Source: Streptomyces sp. MRC013 (GTDB taxonomy: Bacteria; Actinomycetota; Actinomycetes; Streptomycetales; Streptomycetaceae). Taken from it: 64,000 bases of DNA. Positions 45,331 to 55,643 of this stretch are shown here, one piece after another; within the stretch, counting starts at the first letter, position 1, and every line of letters starts with the position of its first letter. Both the position numbers and the translations under genes were made by a program. The notes under the pieces are model-generated. The model saw nothing but the letters and a program-made list of their open reading frames with translations, was not told the DNA's origin and did not search any database. Location: contig NZ_CP094264.1 in NCBI RefSeq assembly GCF_023614235.1, forward strand, positions 496,001-560,000. The letters are read 5' to 3'.

Positions 45331-45411
45331 GCCACGTCGCCCGCCGGCCGGCGCACGGCCGGCGGGCGGCGTGGCGCCGGCCCCGGGGCGCACCTCCGCC
45401 CCGGGGCCGGC
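45331..45411. terminator. Two tandem hairpins between convergent genes
   Basis: Hairpin 1 pairs 45331-45349 with 45357-45375 (19 bp with one G-U). Hairpin 2 pairs 45376-45390 with 45397-45411 (15 bp perfect, 6-nt loop). They follow each other without a gap between the hemerythrin and rifampin monooxygenase genes and should stop transcription from both directions. Confidence 0.75.
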
Positions 45412-45424
45412 GTCGGCCGCGCGC

Positions 45425-46999
<1,575 letters not shown>

Positions 47000-47039
47000 T
47001 CAGGTTCCGCTCCGGGCCGACGATTCTGCGGCATGACCC

Positions 47040-47058
47040 GGGTCTTGCCGCAAGCCCC
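47040..47058 (-). promoter_or_regulatory. Rifamycin-associated element (RAE)
   Basis: Read on the minus strand this is GGGGCTTGCGGCAAGACCC, a 19-bp inverted repeat identical to the RAE core as I remember it, known upstream of rifamycin-inactivating genes in actinomycetes. It should make rox rifamycin-inducible. It is the only element recognised in the 516-nt gap 46847-47362. Confidence 0.8.
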
Positions 47059-47362
47059 CCGGTGCGCTATACGTTGAGAGTGGCGGGGACTGGATTCACT
47101 CCTCGTTCCTCCCTGCCCGCCGTGGACGGCGGCCCCTTCCGGAGCGGCGGCGTGCCGCACACGGCGGCCGGGCCGCGCGGAACTCTCGTCGCCGCGCACC
47201 GCCGCTTCCCGCAGCCCCTCGTACCCCCGCGGCACGGCCCCGCCGCCGCTCCCCGCGGCCCGTCGTGCGGGCGCTCACCGCCGGCCGGCACGCCCCGTTC
47301 CCGCAGCCCACGCCCCGTTCCCGCAGCCGGAGCCGGCTGCGTCCCGCCCGTCGCCCGGCCCC

Positions 47363-48352
47363 TCAGTGCCCGCTCGGTGCGCTGCCCCGCGGGGCCCTCC
47401 CCCGCAAAGGCGTGCAAAACCCCCGCACCCGCACCGGATCCCGCCGGCACGCACCGGCGGTGTCCCCGGACCGGGGAGCGGTCGCGGCGCCGGCCTGCCG
47501 GGCCGTCCGCGGCGGGCCCGGGGAGGCGTCGGGCGCCCGCCGGCCCCGCCGGGCGGCCCCGGCCCCTCCCCCGCGTACGCACGCCCGCGGTCCGATGTCC
47601 CGTCCCCGGCGCCGCGGCCGGCTCCCCGGGGCGGCGCCCCCTCCGGCGGTGCGGCGGCGGGAGTGCCGGCCGGCACGGCGCGGCACACCCCAGCCGGGTG
47701 TGACCGGGATCCGGGTGCGGTCACCGAGCTCCAGTACCGGCCAGCCCAGTTCGAGTATCCGCGCGACGATCCCGGCGGCCTCGCGGACGCTCACGCCGGG
47801 CAGGATCCCGGGAAGGCCGCGGACCGGTCCACCGGCGTTCCCGGGCCCGGTGCGCGGGGCGAAGCCGGGGACGGCGGCCCACCCGGGGCCCCCGTCGGCC
47901 CCGCCCCGGTACCGCGCGACGTCGGCGGCCAGGACGAGGAGCCGGTCGCGGCCGAGGCCCCCGAGCGGGTACGCCCACCACAGCACCTCCGCGCGCTCCC
48001 CGTCCGGACGGGTGAGGCGGGCCAGTCCGGCCGCGGGGTGCGGCTCCTGCGCGGCGGCGTCCGGACCGCCGCCCCCGGCCCGCGCGCCGCGCCCCTCCCC
48101 GTCCGGCCCCCCGCCGTCGGCGTACGCCGCCTCGTCGGCGAGCAGGCCGTTGCCGGCGAGCGCGCCGGCGACGGGCAGGAGGTCGGCGGCGGGACGGCCC
48201 ACGGCCTCCTCGCGGGAGGGGCCGAAGAGGCCCCGGGCGCCGGGCGACCAGCGGGAGACCCGCCCCCGGCGGTCGACGACGGCCACGGCGAGGGGGACGC
48301 GGTCCTCCTCCGGGGCGGGCTCGGGCACGGCCCGGGGCGCGCCACTGTCCAT
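47363..48352 (-). pseudogene. PAS-domain protein, probably the truncated N-terminus of a SpoIIE-type phosphatase
   Basis: Residues 1-215 look genuine: VPLAVAVVDRRGRVSRWSPG (PAS start), LARLTRPDGERAEVLWWAYP, VREAAGIVARILELGWPVLE and RIPVTPGWGVPRR. These match the opening of long Streptomyces PAS-GAF-PP2C proteins of about 800 residues. After GWGVPRR the frame becomes Arg/Gly/Pro-rich without domain character, and no GAF or phosphatase sequence follows on either side. I read this as a 5' fragment whose rest was deleted. The stop at 47363 is accidental. Confidence 0.6.
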
Positions 48353-48474
48353 GGCCGGCTGCTCCTTTCCCTGCCGCGGCGACCCGCGGCACCGCCATCA
48401 CGGTACGGGCGCGCATCGCTGGCGCGCCGGGGATCGCCGGAATGTCACGCGCCGGATTCCGGAATCGGCCGGTG

Positions 48475-50875
48475 TCAGCCGCCGTGGGCGAGCCGGACGT
48501 CCCGTGTGGTCCGGGCGCCCCCTGTGACCTGCAGCGCGGCGGCCACCGGCGGGTATCCGGAAGCGATCACCGTATAGGCGCCGGCCGCCAGGTCGGGGAA
48601 GCGGAAGACGCCGTCGGCCCCGGTGGTGAGGGTGCCGAGGGTGTTGCCGGCCGTGTCGAGCAGCGACACCCTGGCGTCCTCGACGGGGCGGCCGTCGCGG
48701 GCGCGCACGGTGCCGCACACGACGCCGCCGCCCGCGAGCCCGACGTCCTGCCAGGTCTCGTCCTCCGCCCGCACCCCGACCGGGAGGGCGGTGGGACCCA
48801 GCCCGGGCGCGCAGGCGGTGAGGGTGTAGTCGCCGTCGAGGAGGCCGGTGAGGAGGTACCCGCCGCCCGGACCGGTGCGGACCGCGGCGACGACCTCGCC
48901 GCGCGCGTCGGTCAGGGTGACGGCGGCGTCCTCGACGGGCGTGCCGTCCAGGGTGGTGACGGTTCCACGGAGGCGGCCGGCGCCGCCGAGGACGATGTCC
49001 CGTTCGACGGGCCCGTCGGGGCGGGCGCCCGCGGTGAGGGTGACGGCTCGCGGCCGGCGGCCGGCGGCGGAGGCGATGAGGACGTACGCGCCGGGGGGCC
49101 GGGGGACTCAGCGCGTACCGGCCGCCGGCGCCGCTCGCGCCCCGGCCGACCTGGCGGCCGCAGGCGTCGAGGAGGGTGAGGGCGGCACCGGGGACGGGGG
49201 TGCCGTCGTGGTGGCGGACCGTGCCGCACAGGGACGCGCCGGGGGTAGGCGCCGGGTCGTACGCGTCCTCGGCCGACCGGGGACGCACCGGTCCGGACCC
49301 GGGTGCGCGGGCCCCGGGGACGGTGCCCCGCACCGGTCCGGTGCCGTCCGCCGGCGCCCTCTCCCCGAGGAAGAGGACGATGAGCAGGCCGGCGCCCAGG
49401 AGCGCCGCCAGGTGGAGCAGGATCCGCGGCGCGGCGTCGGCGTACGCCTGGACGTATCCCTCCCGCAGCGCGGAGGGCAGCGTTCCCGGCCCGGCGGCGA
49501 GGGTGCCGAGGAGGGTGACGCCCGCGCACACGCCGAGCTGGCCGCACAGGGTGTGGGCGCCGGTCGCGGCGCCGAGGTCGGCGGGCGGGGCGGCGTTCTG
49601 CGCCGCGAGGACGAGGACCGGCAGGACGAGGCCGAGGCCCGTACCGGCGAGCGCCTGCCAGACGCCGTGCTCGACGTGGGGCGTCCCGGCCTCGACCCGG
49701 GAGAGCAGCCACACGCCGACCCAGGCGACGGCCACGCCGGCGGCGCCCTGGACCGCGTAGCGGCCGGTGCGGTGGGCGAGGTGCCCGGAGAGCAGGGACG
49801 CGGCGGCGAGGGAGCCGAGGAAGGGCAGCACCAGCAGTCCCGTCTCCGGCGCCCCCTGCGGGCCGCCGCGCTGGAGGAGGGCGGGGAGGCAGACCGCGAC
49901 GCCGGCCAGGCAGGCGCCGACGACGGCGGCGACGACCCCGGCGACCAGGAAGACCGGGTCGCGCAGCAGCCGAGGCGGGAGGACCGGTTCCGGTACGCGG
50001 CGGGCGGTCGCCGCGTAGAGCAGGAGGCCGGTCGCGGCGGCGCAGGCCAGGCCGGCGACGGTGCGGGAGGTCCAGGCGTACTGGCCGCCGGCCCAGGTGA
50101 GCAGCAGGACCAGGCAGGCGGTCGCGGCGGTCAGGAGCAGGGCGCCGAGCAGCCCGGAGCGCGCGCGGCGGTGGGCGTCGGCGGAGCCCCGGCCCCGCGC
50201 GGCCCCCGGGCCCGTCGGGCCCGGGGCGACCCCGACGAGGAGCAGGGCGGCGAGGCAGCCGGGGGCGGCGAGGTGGAAGGTCCAGCGCCAGGAGGCGGTC
50301 TCGGCGGCGTACGCCCCGAGCAGCGGGCCCGCGGCGGTGGCGACCGCGAACGCGGCGCCGAGCAGGGCGAGGTGGCGGGCGCGCCGGCGGGCGGGGGCGA
50401 GGGAGGCGGCGACGGCCTGGGCCCCGGCGAGGACGCCCCCGGCGCCGAGGCCCTGCACGGCGCGCAGGGCGACCAGCTCGTCCGGCGTGCGGGCCCAGCC
50501 GGCCAGGGCGGACGCGGCGGCGAAGAGGGCCAGTGCGGAGAGGAACGTTCCCTTGCGGCCGTAGAGGTCGCCGAGTTTGCCGTGGAGCGGCAGGGAGGCG
50601 CCGGCCGTGAGGAGGTACGCGGTGACGGCCCAGGGAACGCGTCCGGGTCCCCCCGGCAGGTCGGCGGCGAGCGCGGGGAGGACGGCGGCGACGGCGAGCT
50701 GCTGGGAGGCGGCGAGGAGCACCGCGAGGACGAGTCCCGCCAGGACCGGTCCCGTGCGGCTCCGCCGGGGCGCGGGGGCGGGACGGGTCGGTGCGTCCCC
50801 GGCGGCCGGCGGTGCGGCGCCGTCGGACGCGGCTCCGCCGGCCCGCCCGTCCTTCGTCAGCGTGATCCCACCCAC
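48475..50875 (-). pseudogene. MFS transporter fused to carboxypeptidase-regulatory-like domains, frameshifted
   Basis: An N-terminal MFS unit of about 14 helices (DHA2-like; YLLTAGASLPLHGKLGDLYG, RKGTFLSALALFAAASALAG) spans about 500 residues. It is followed by three CarboxypepD_reg-like beta-sandwiches, each with a (L/V)CGTV...DGxPVxxAxVxLxD pattern. The first is cut by a shift in the C runs at 49096-49113, and the second and third read in the next frame to TGA at 48475. Restored length is about 800 residues. The GTG at 50875 has AGGGGA upstream; GTG 50905 is possible. The transported compound is unknown. Confidence 0.78.
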
Positions 50876-51148
50876 GGAACCTGCTCCCCTCGTCTCGCGG
50901 TTCACGTACGGGGCGCCATTGTTCGCCTGCCGTACGCACCGGGATCAAGTGGGGCATCACGGGCGGAAGATGGGGGAAGGGGGTCGCCGCCCGGGTGTCC
51001 CGGGAGGCGGCGGCGGGTCATCCTCGCAGGGTGTCCGGGGGGCGGACCCGGTCGGCGGGGTGCCGCCCCCGTGCGCGTGCCACGCGTACGGGGGCGGGGG
51101 GAGAACCACCCGATCCGGTGAACGCGGCAGCGGACAGGCCGCGGGGGG

Positions 51149-51595
51149 TCACCCCTTCTCGGTCTCGGCGGCCAGGTTGGCGAGGACCGCGTCGTGGATG
51201 CGGGCCAGACCCCTGGGCGCGAAGGTGCGCTCGAAGAAGCCCCCGATGCCGCCAGCGCCGTTCCAGACGGTGGTGACGACGACCCGGGAGCGGCCCTCGC
51301 CGGCGGGGGTGACGGTCCAGGTGGTGACCATGGAGGAGTTGCGGTCCTTCTCGACGAGCTGGCCGTCGGTGGGCTCGGTGACGTCGAGCAGGCAGTCGCG
51401 GACGCGCTTGCCGGTGGCCTGGAGCCTCCAGTGGACGAGGGTGCCCTCGCCGTCGCCGCCCTCGTGGACCTGATACTCGCTGAACTGCTCGGGCAGGAGC
51501 CGGGCGCGGGTCCGTTCGTAGTCGGCCAGCGCGTCGAACACCGTTTCCGCGTCCGCCGCGATGACCCGCTCCGTCGTCGCCTCGACCTGTGCCAT
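51149..51595 (-). CDS. SRPBCC-family protein (polyketide cyclase/dehydrase type)
   Basis: A 148-residue START-like fold. VEATTERVIAADAETVFDAL opens the first strand and helix, STMVTTW-like strands fill the middle, and FFERTFAPRGLARIHDAVLA is the long C-terminal helix over the hydrophobic pocket. Such proteins bind lipids or aromatic ligands. With no biosynthetic genes nearby no substrate can be suggested. The start is ATG at 51593-51595. Confidence 0.87.
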   Translation of the reverse strand: MAQVEATTERVIAADAETVFDALADYERTRARLLPEQFSEYQVHEGGDGEGTLVHWRLQATGKRVRDCLLDVTEPTDGQLVEKDRNSSMVTTWTVTPAGEGRSRVVVTTVWNGAGGIGGFFERTFAPRGLARIHDAVLANLAAETEKG

Positions 51596-51942
51596 CGCCT
51601 CGTCCTCCAGCGTTTCGTCCCTCGGTCAGGGTGTCCAGCCAACCACCTGCGGCGGACGGACCCAAATCCGGCCCCGCCGGCCGCCGGTGCGGCCGCCCCT
51701 CCGCCGGGCACGGCTCCCGGCACCCCGGGCGGGGCCCGGCTTCCGCGGGCACCGCCCGGGGGCCCGCGCGCTCCCCCCGCGGGCGGCGTCGCACCGGGCG
51801 CGGCGCGTCCGCCGCCTCGCGACCGCCCGTGCGGCGCCCGCCCGCCGGCCCGGCGCTCTGCCCCGCCCCCGTTCGGGTCACGTCCGGGGGCGTCGGCGCC
51901 GTCCGCCCCGGATCGGGGCACCGCGCCCCGGACACTGGCCGG
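51596..51942. other. 347-nt divergent intergenic stretch
   Basis: Between the SRPBCC gene and the secreted hydrolase. It is very G/C-rich with no credible frame. GACACT ends 6 nt before the hydrolase ATG and is the likely leaderless promoter. No operator is recognised. Confidence 0.4.
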
Positions 51943-53508
51943 ATGCACAGACGCGCAGGAGCAGTCATCGCCGCGGGCGCGCTGGTCGCGGGAGCGATCG
52001 GCGTCGCGCCGTCGGCCGCCGAACCGTCCGCGCCGGAGCCCGGCACGGCGCTGTCGTGGACGACGTGCGGCACCGAGCGGTACCCCCGGATGGAGTGCGC
52101 CTCGCTGCCGGTGCCGCTCGACCACGCCGACCCGGGCGGGGAGCGGATCACGCTCGCCCTGTCCCGGATCCGGCACACCTCGCGCACCTTCGACGGGCCG
52201 CTCCTGGTCAACCCGGGCGGTCCCGGCGCGAGCGGCCGGGACCTGGCCGGGTTCGTGGCCGAGTCCCTGCCGGCGGAGCTCGCGGCGCGCTACGACGTGG
52301 TCGGCTTCGACCCGCGCGGCGTCGGCGCCAGCAGACCCGCCCTGACGTGCCGGCCCGGCCACTCCGCCCCCGTGCGCCCCGACTCGGTGCCGCGCGACGC
52401 GGACGAGGAGCGGCGGAACGCGGCACGGGCCGCCGCCTTCGCGAAGGCGTGCGGGGACGCGCACGGGCGGCTCCTCCCCCACATCGGCACGGTGAGCGCC
52501 GCCCACGACGTGGACGCGATCCGGCGGGCCCTGGGCGTGCCTCGGATCGACTACCTCGGCTACTCGTACGGGACCTACCTGGGCGCCGTGTACGCCCGGC
52601 TGTACCCGCAGCGGGTGCGGCGCGCGGTCCTGGACTCGGTGGTCCACCCGGGCGGCGTCTGGTACGACGCGAACCTGGCGCAGGACCACGCGTTCGACGC
52701 GCGGCACAAGGCGTTCCTCGCCTGGGTCGCCCGGCACCACGCCGCGTACGGGCTGGGGACGGACCCGGCGCGGGTGGAGGCCCGCTGGTACGCGATGCGC
52801 GCGGCGCTGCGGGAGAGGCCCGCGGGCGGCAGGGTGGGCGCGGCGGAGGCGGAGGACACGTTCCTGCCGGGCGCCTACCACAGCGGCCACTGGCCGGTGC
52901 TGGCCGCCGCGTTCTCCGCGTACGCGAAGGACGGGGACGAGCGCCCGCTGGTCGCCGCGTACGAGTCGCTCGCCGCGCCGGACGGGACCACCGACAACGC
53001 GTACGCCGTGTACACGGCGGTGGAGTGCCGGGACGCCCGCTGGCCGAGGTCGTGGGACGTGTGGCACCGCGACACCTGGGCGACGCACGCGAAGGCGCCG
53101 TTCTCCACCTGGAACAACGCCTGGTACAACGCGCCGTGCGCGTTCTGGCCGGTGCCGTCGCTGACGCCGCCGGACGTGGCGAACGCCGCGGTGCCGCCGG
53201 TGCTGCTGTTCCAGGCGACGGAGGACGCCGCCACCCCGTACGAGGGGGCCGTTGCCGCCCACCGGCTGCTGCGCGGTTCGCGGCTGGTCGTGGAGCGGGG
53301 CGGCGGCGACCACGGGGTGACCCTGCGCGGCAACGCCTGCGCGGACCGGATCCTCGCCCGGTACCTGGAGACGGGCGAGGTCCCGCGCGGCGACGGCGGC
53401 GCCGGGCCGGACGCGGTGTGCCCGGCCCGGCCCGAACCGGACCCCGCGGCGGCCCCCGGGAGGGCCTCGGCGGTGCACGGGGCGCTCGCGCCGCCGCGCG
53501 CGAACTGA
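51943..53508 (+). CDS. Secreted alpha/beta-hydrolase, tripeptidyl aminopeptidase type
   Basis: A 521-residue exported serine peptidase. The signal peptide MHRRAGAVIAAGALVAGAIG ends near PSAAEPS. The alpha/beta-hydrolase fold has the oxyanion region LLVNPGGPGASGRD, the nucleophile elbow GYSYGTYLGAVYARLYP, and a C-terminal TAP-like domain with FQATEDAATPYEGA (Asp) and GGGDHGVTL (His). It resembles the SlpD/SlpE/tripeptidyl aminopeptidases that Streptomyces secretes to process proteins. GACACT before the ATG suggests a leaderless transcript. Confidence 0.93.
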   Translation: MHRRAGAVIAAGALVAGAIGVAPSAAEPSAPEPGTALSWTTCGTERYPRMECASLPVPLDHADPGGERITLALSRIRHTSRTFDGPLLVNPGGPGASGRDLAGFVAESLPAELAARYDVVGFDPRGVGASRPALTCRPGHSAPVRPDSVPRDADEERRNAARAAAFAKACGDAHGRLLPHIGTVSAAHDVDAIRRALGVPRIDYLGYSYGTYLGAVYARLYPQRVRRAVLDSVVHPGGVWYDANLAQDHAFDARHKAFLAWVARHHAAYGLGTDPARVEARWYAMRAALRERPAGGRVGAAEAEDTFLPGAYHSGHWPVLAAAFSAYAKDGDERPLVAAYESLAAPDGTTDNAYAVYTAVECRDARWPRSWDVWHRDTWATHAKAPFSTWNNAWYNAPCAFWPVPSLTPPDVANAAVPPVLLFQATEDAATPYEGAVAAHRLLRGSRLVVERGGGDHGVTLRGNACADRILARYLETGEVPRGDGGAGPDAVCPARPEPDPAAAPGRASAVHGALAPPRAN

Positions 53509-53560
53509 CGGGCCGGAACCCGCGGGCGCCGGGACCGGGCCGTCCGGCAGGATGGGCGGC

Positions 53561-53995
53561 GTGACGACGCATCTGACGCATGTGGCGGCCCCCGAGGGGG
53601 TCGCACCCGGTTCCGGTTACAGCCACGTCGTGTGGGGCACCGGCCGGTTCGTGGCGGTGTCCGGGCAGTGCGCCCTCGACGCGGACGGCCGGGTCGTCGG
53701 GGAGGGCGACCCGGCGGCCCAGGCACGGCAGGTCTTCGCGAACCTGGGCCGCTGCCTGGCGGCGGCGGGCGCCGCGTTCGACGACGTGGTGAAGCTGACG
53801 TACTACGTGACCGACGTGGCGCACCTCCCGGCGGTCCGCGCGGCCCGCGACGAGGTCGTGGACACGGCCCGGCCGCCGGCCAGCACCGCCGTCCAGGTCT
53901 CCGCCCTGTTCCGGCCCGAACTGCTCCTGGAGGTGGAGGCGTTCGCCGTGGTACCGGAGGAGCGCCGGCTGCGACGACCCGGGTCAGGGAGATGA
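53561..53995 (+). CDS. RidA/YjgF-family protein
   Basis: A 144-residue trimeric enamine/imine deaminase-type protein that clears reactive intermediates of PLP enzymes. VSGQCALDADGRVVGEGDPA and FANLGRCLAAAGAAFDDVVK give the family pattern. The Arg of the active site is shifted or replaced: the usual R in the VRxxxG/RPAS segment appears as TARPPASTAVQV. GTG 53561 is chosen because CAGGAT ends 7 nt before it; ATG 53552 is in frame too. It overlaps the GNAT gene by 4 nt. Confidence 0.85.
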   Translation: MTTHLTHVAAPEGVAPGSGYSHVVWGTGRFVAVSGQCALDADGRVVGEGDPAAQARQVFANLGRCLAAAGAAFDDVVKLTYYVTDVAHLPAVRAARDEVVDTARPPASTAVQVSALFRPELLLEVEAFAVVPEERRLRRPGSGR

Positions 53996-54487
53996 CGGAC
54001 GCCGGCTGCGCGGCGGTCGCCGGGGTGCGGGTGGAGGGCCGGCGGTCCGCCTACCGGGACCTGCTGCCCGCCGCGTACCCGGCGGCGCCGGGCGTGGCGG
54101 AGGACACGGAGGTCCGCCGCGAGCACCTGGCGCGCGCCGGGGAGCGGGTGGTGCACCCGGTGGCGGAGCGCGGCGGGGAGGTGGTCGGCGGGGCGGCCTT
54201 CGGCCCGGACCGGTCACCGGGCGCGGGGCCCGGAGACGGCGAGCTGTACGCCCTGTACGCGCGCCCCGACGTGGTGGGGACCGGCGTGGGGCGCGCGCTG
54301 ACGGACGAGGTGGCGGCGCGGGCGGCGGCCCAGGGGCTGCGCCCGGCTGTCGCTGTGGGTGCTGGAGGGCAACGCGCCGGGCCGCCGCTTCTACGCGAAG
54401 GCCGGGTTCGCCCCGGACGGGGCGTGCGAGCCGTGGGAGGTCGGCGGCACCACCCTCCTGGAACTCCGTTACGCGAGGGCCCTTTAG
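53992..54487 (+). pseudogene. GNAT-family N-acetyltransferase, frameshifted
   Basis: From ATG 53992 (ATGA overlap with the RidA gene) the product reads VAGVRVEGRRSAYRDLLPAA, then YALYARPDVVGTGVGRALTD, the acetyl-CoA loop. After a shift near 54338-54346 another frame gives LSLWVLEGNAPGRRFYAKAG and FAPDGACEPWEVGGTTLLEL, ending at TAG 54485-54487. The shift equals one extra C or two missing bases. The restored protein has about 165 residues, normal for GNAT. No in-frame stop precedes the break, so a consensus error is likely. Confidence 0.8.
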
Positions 54488-54717
54488 GTCGTTTCCTCGG
54501 AGTCCCGTCTGCCCGCCGACGCCTGGCACGCGCTCCCCCGGACTCTCGGCTGCGCTCGAACAGGTGGGACTCCCAGCCGCGTTGTCGTCGGTCGTCCGTG
54601 CTCCGCAGTGGCTCCCCCTCCGCCCTGGGATGGCACGCACCGGACGCCGCCCGGCCCGCCCTGCGGGCGAACGACGCTGCTGTGAAGACACTCCCCGGCC
54701 GCTCCGGTCCGCCCGGC
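54488..54717. other. Structured intergenic stretch, possible dispersed repeat
   Basis: 230 nt between convergent genes. GGAGTCCC (near 54498) and GGGACTCC (near 54567) form a dyad enclosing pyrimidine-rich CCCCCGGACTCTCGGCTGCG, and shorter inverted pieces follow. The style resembles non-coding repeats scattered in Streptomyces genomes, but only a self-comparison of the genome could show that. Confidence 0.35.
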
Positions 54718-55291
54718 TCACTCCTCCGGCAGGCGGGCCAGGGCGGCCGCGGCGGCCGGGCCGATGCGGGGGTGGCGGCGGGCGGCCTCCAGGACGGGGC
54801 GGGCGCGGGGGTCGGCGAGGGCGCCGAGTCCCTCCGCGCAGGCGGCGCCCACCCGCCAGTGCGGGTCGTCCGGGGCGAGGCGGCGGCCGAGCGCGGTGAC
54901 CAGGGCGGGCACGGACTCCGGGGCGCGCAGCGCGGCCAGGAGCCGTACCGGCACGAGTGCGTAGGCGACGCGCAGTTCGTTGGTGGCGAGCGCGGCGGCG
55001 GCGCGTGCGGTGCGGGGGTCGCCGAGCGCGGCCAGCGCGTGGGCGGCGGAGACGCAGCGCTCGGGGTCGCGGTGGTTGAGGAGCAGCACCAGCGCCTCGA
55101 AGGCGCGCCGGTCGCCGGCGGTCCCCAGCCGGAACGCGGCCAGTTCACGGGCCCACAGGGGCTGCCGGGGCGCGGTGAGGACGGCGGCCAGCTCGTCGTG
55201 GTCGGGGGTCGCGACGAGCCGCCCGTAAGCGGGGGGCGCCCCCGGCCTCGTCGTGCAGCCGGTCGGTGAGCGAGGCGAGCTCCGGGTCCAT
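54718..55291 (-). pseudogene. HEAT-repeat protein, frameshifted near its N-terminus
   Basis: From ATG 55289-55291 the frame gives MDPELASLTDRLHDEAGG, then shifts in the G/C runs at 55228-55246 (one extra C, or one G and one C missing). It continues LVATPDHDELAAVLTAPRQP, VLLLNHRDPERCVSAAHALA, and ALGDPRTARAAAALATNELR to the stop at 54718. The alternating helices with conserved Pro, Asp and Arg are HEAT/PBS-lyase-like repeats used for protein binding. The restored length is about 190 residues. The partner is unknown. Confidence 0.72.
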
Positions 55292-55643
55292 GGCGGTCAG
55301 GGTAGCGACGGGCCGGGGCTGCGATCCAGGTCACACCGCCCCTCTCACCGCCGGGGGCTGGCGCGCTCATTACCCACCGGTTAACCTCAGGCGAGCGGGG
55401 TGGACCCCCCGCACCACTCCGGGCGGCCTGGTGACGCAGCCGCCCGGATGCCGGTCGGTTCGGCACCTTCCACGACGCGACTCCGGGACAGGGTCCGTCG
55501 GTTCTCCCGCGCGGCGCGCACGGACGCCTCCGTCCGGTGCGGTCCGCGCACGGCGCGCCCTCTCCGCCGCGCTCCCGCGCGCACGGCGCCGGGCGGTCGC
55601 GCCCGCACCCCGACCAGTCGTCACTCATCCCTGGAGTCCCGTG
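55292..55643. other. 352-nt divergent intergenic stretch upstream of the 3-hydroxyacyl-CoA dehydrogenase
   Basis: TTACCCACCGGTTAACC (55371-55387) is an AT-rich island with GGTTAACC as a perfect palindrome, and is the best promoter/operator candidate. No reading frame is credible. CTGGAG precedes the downstream start. Confidence 0.4.
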
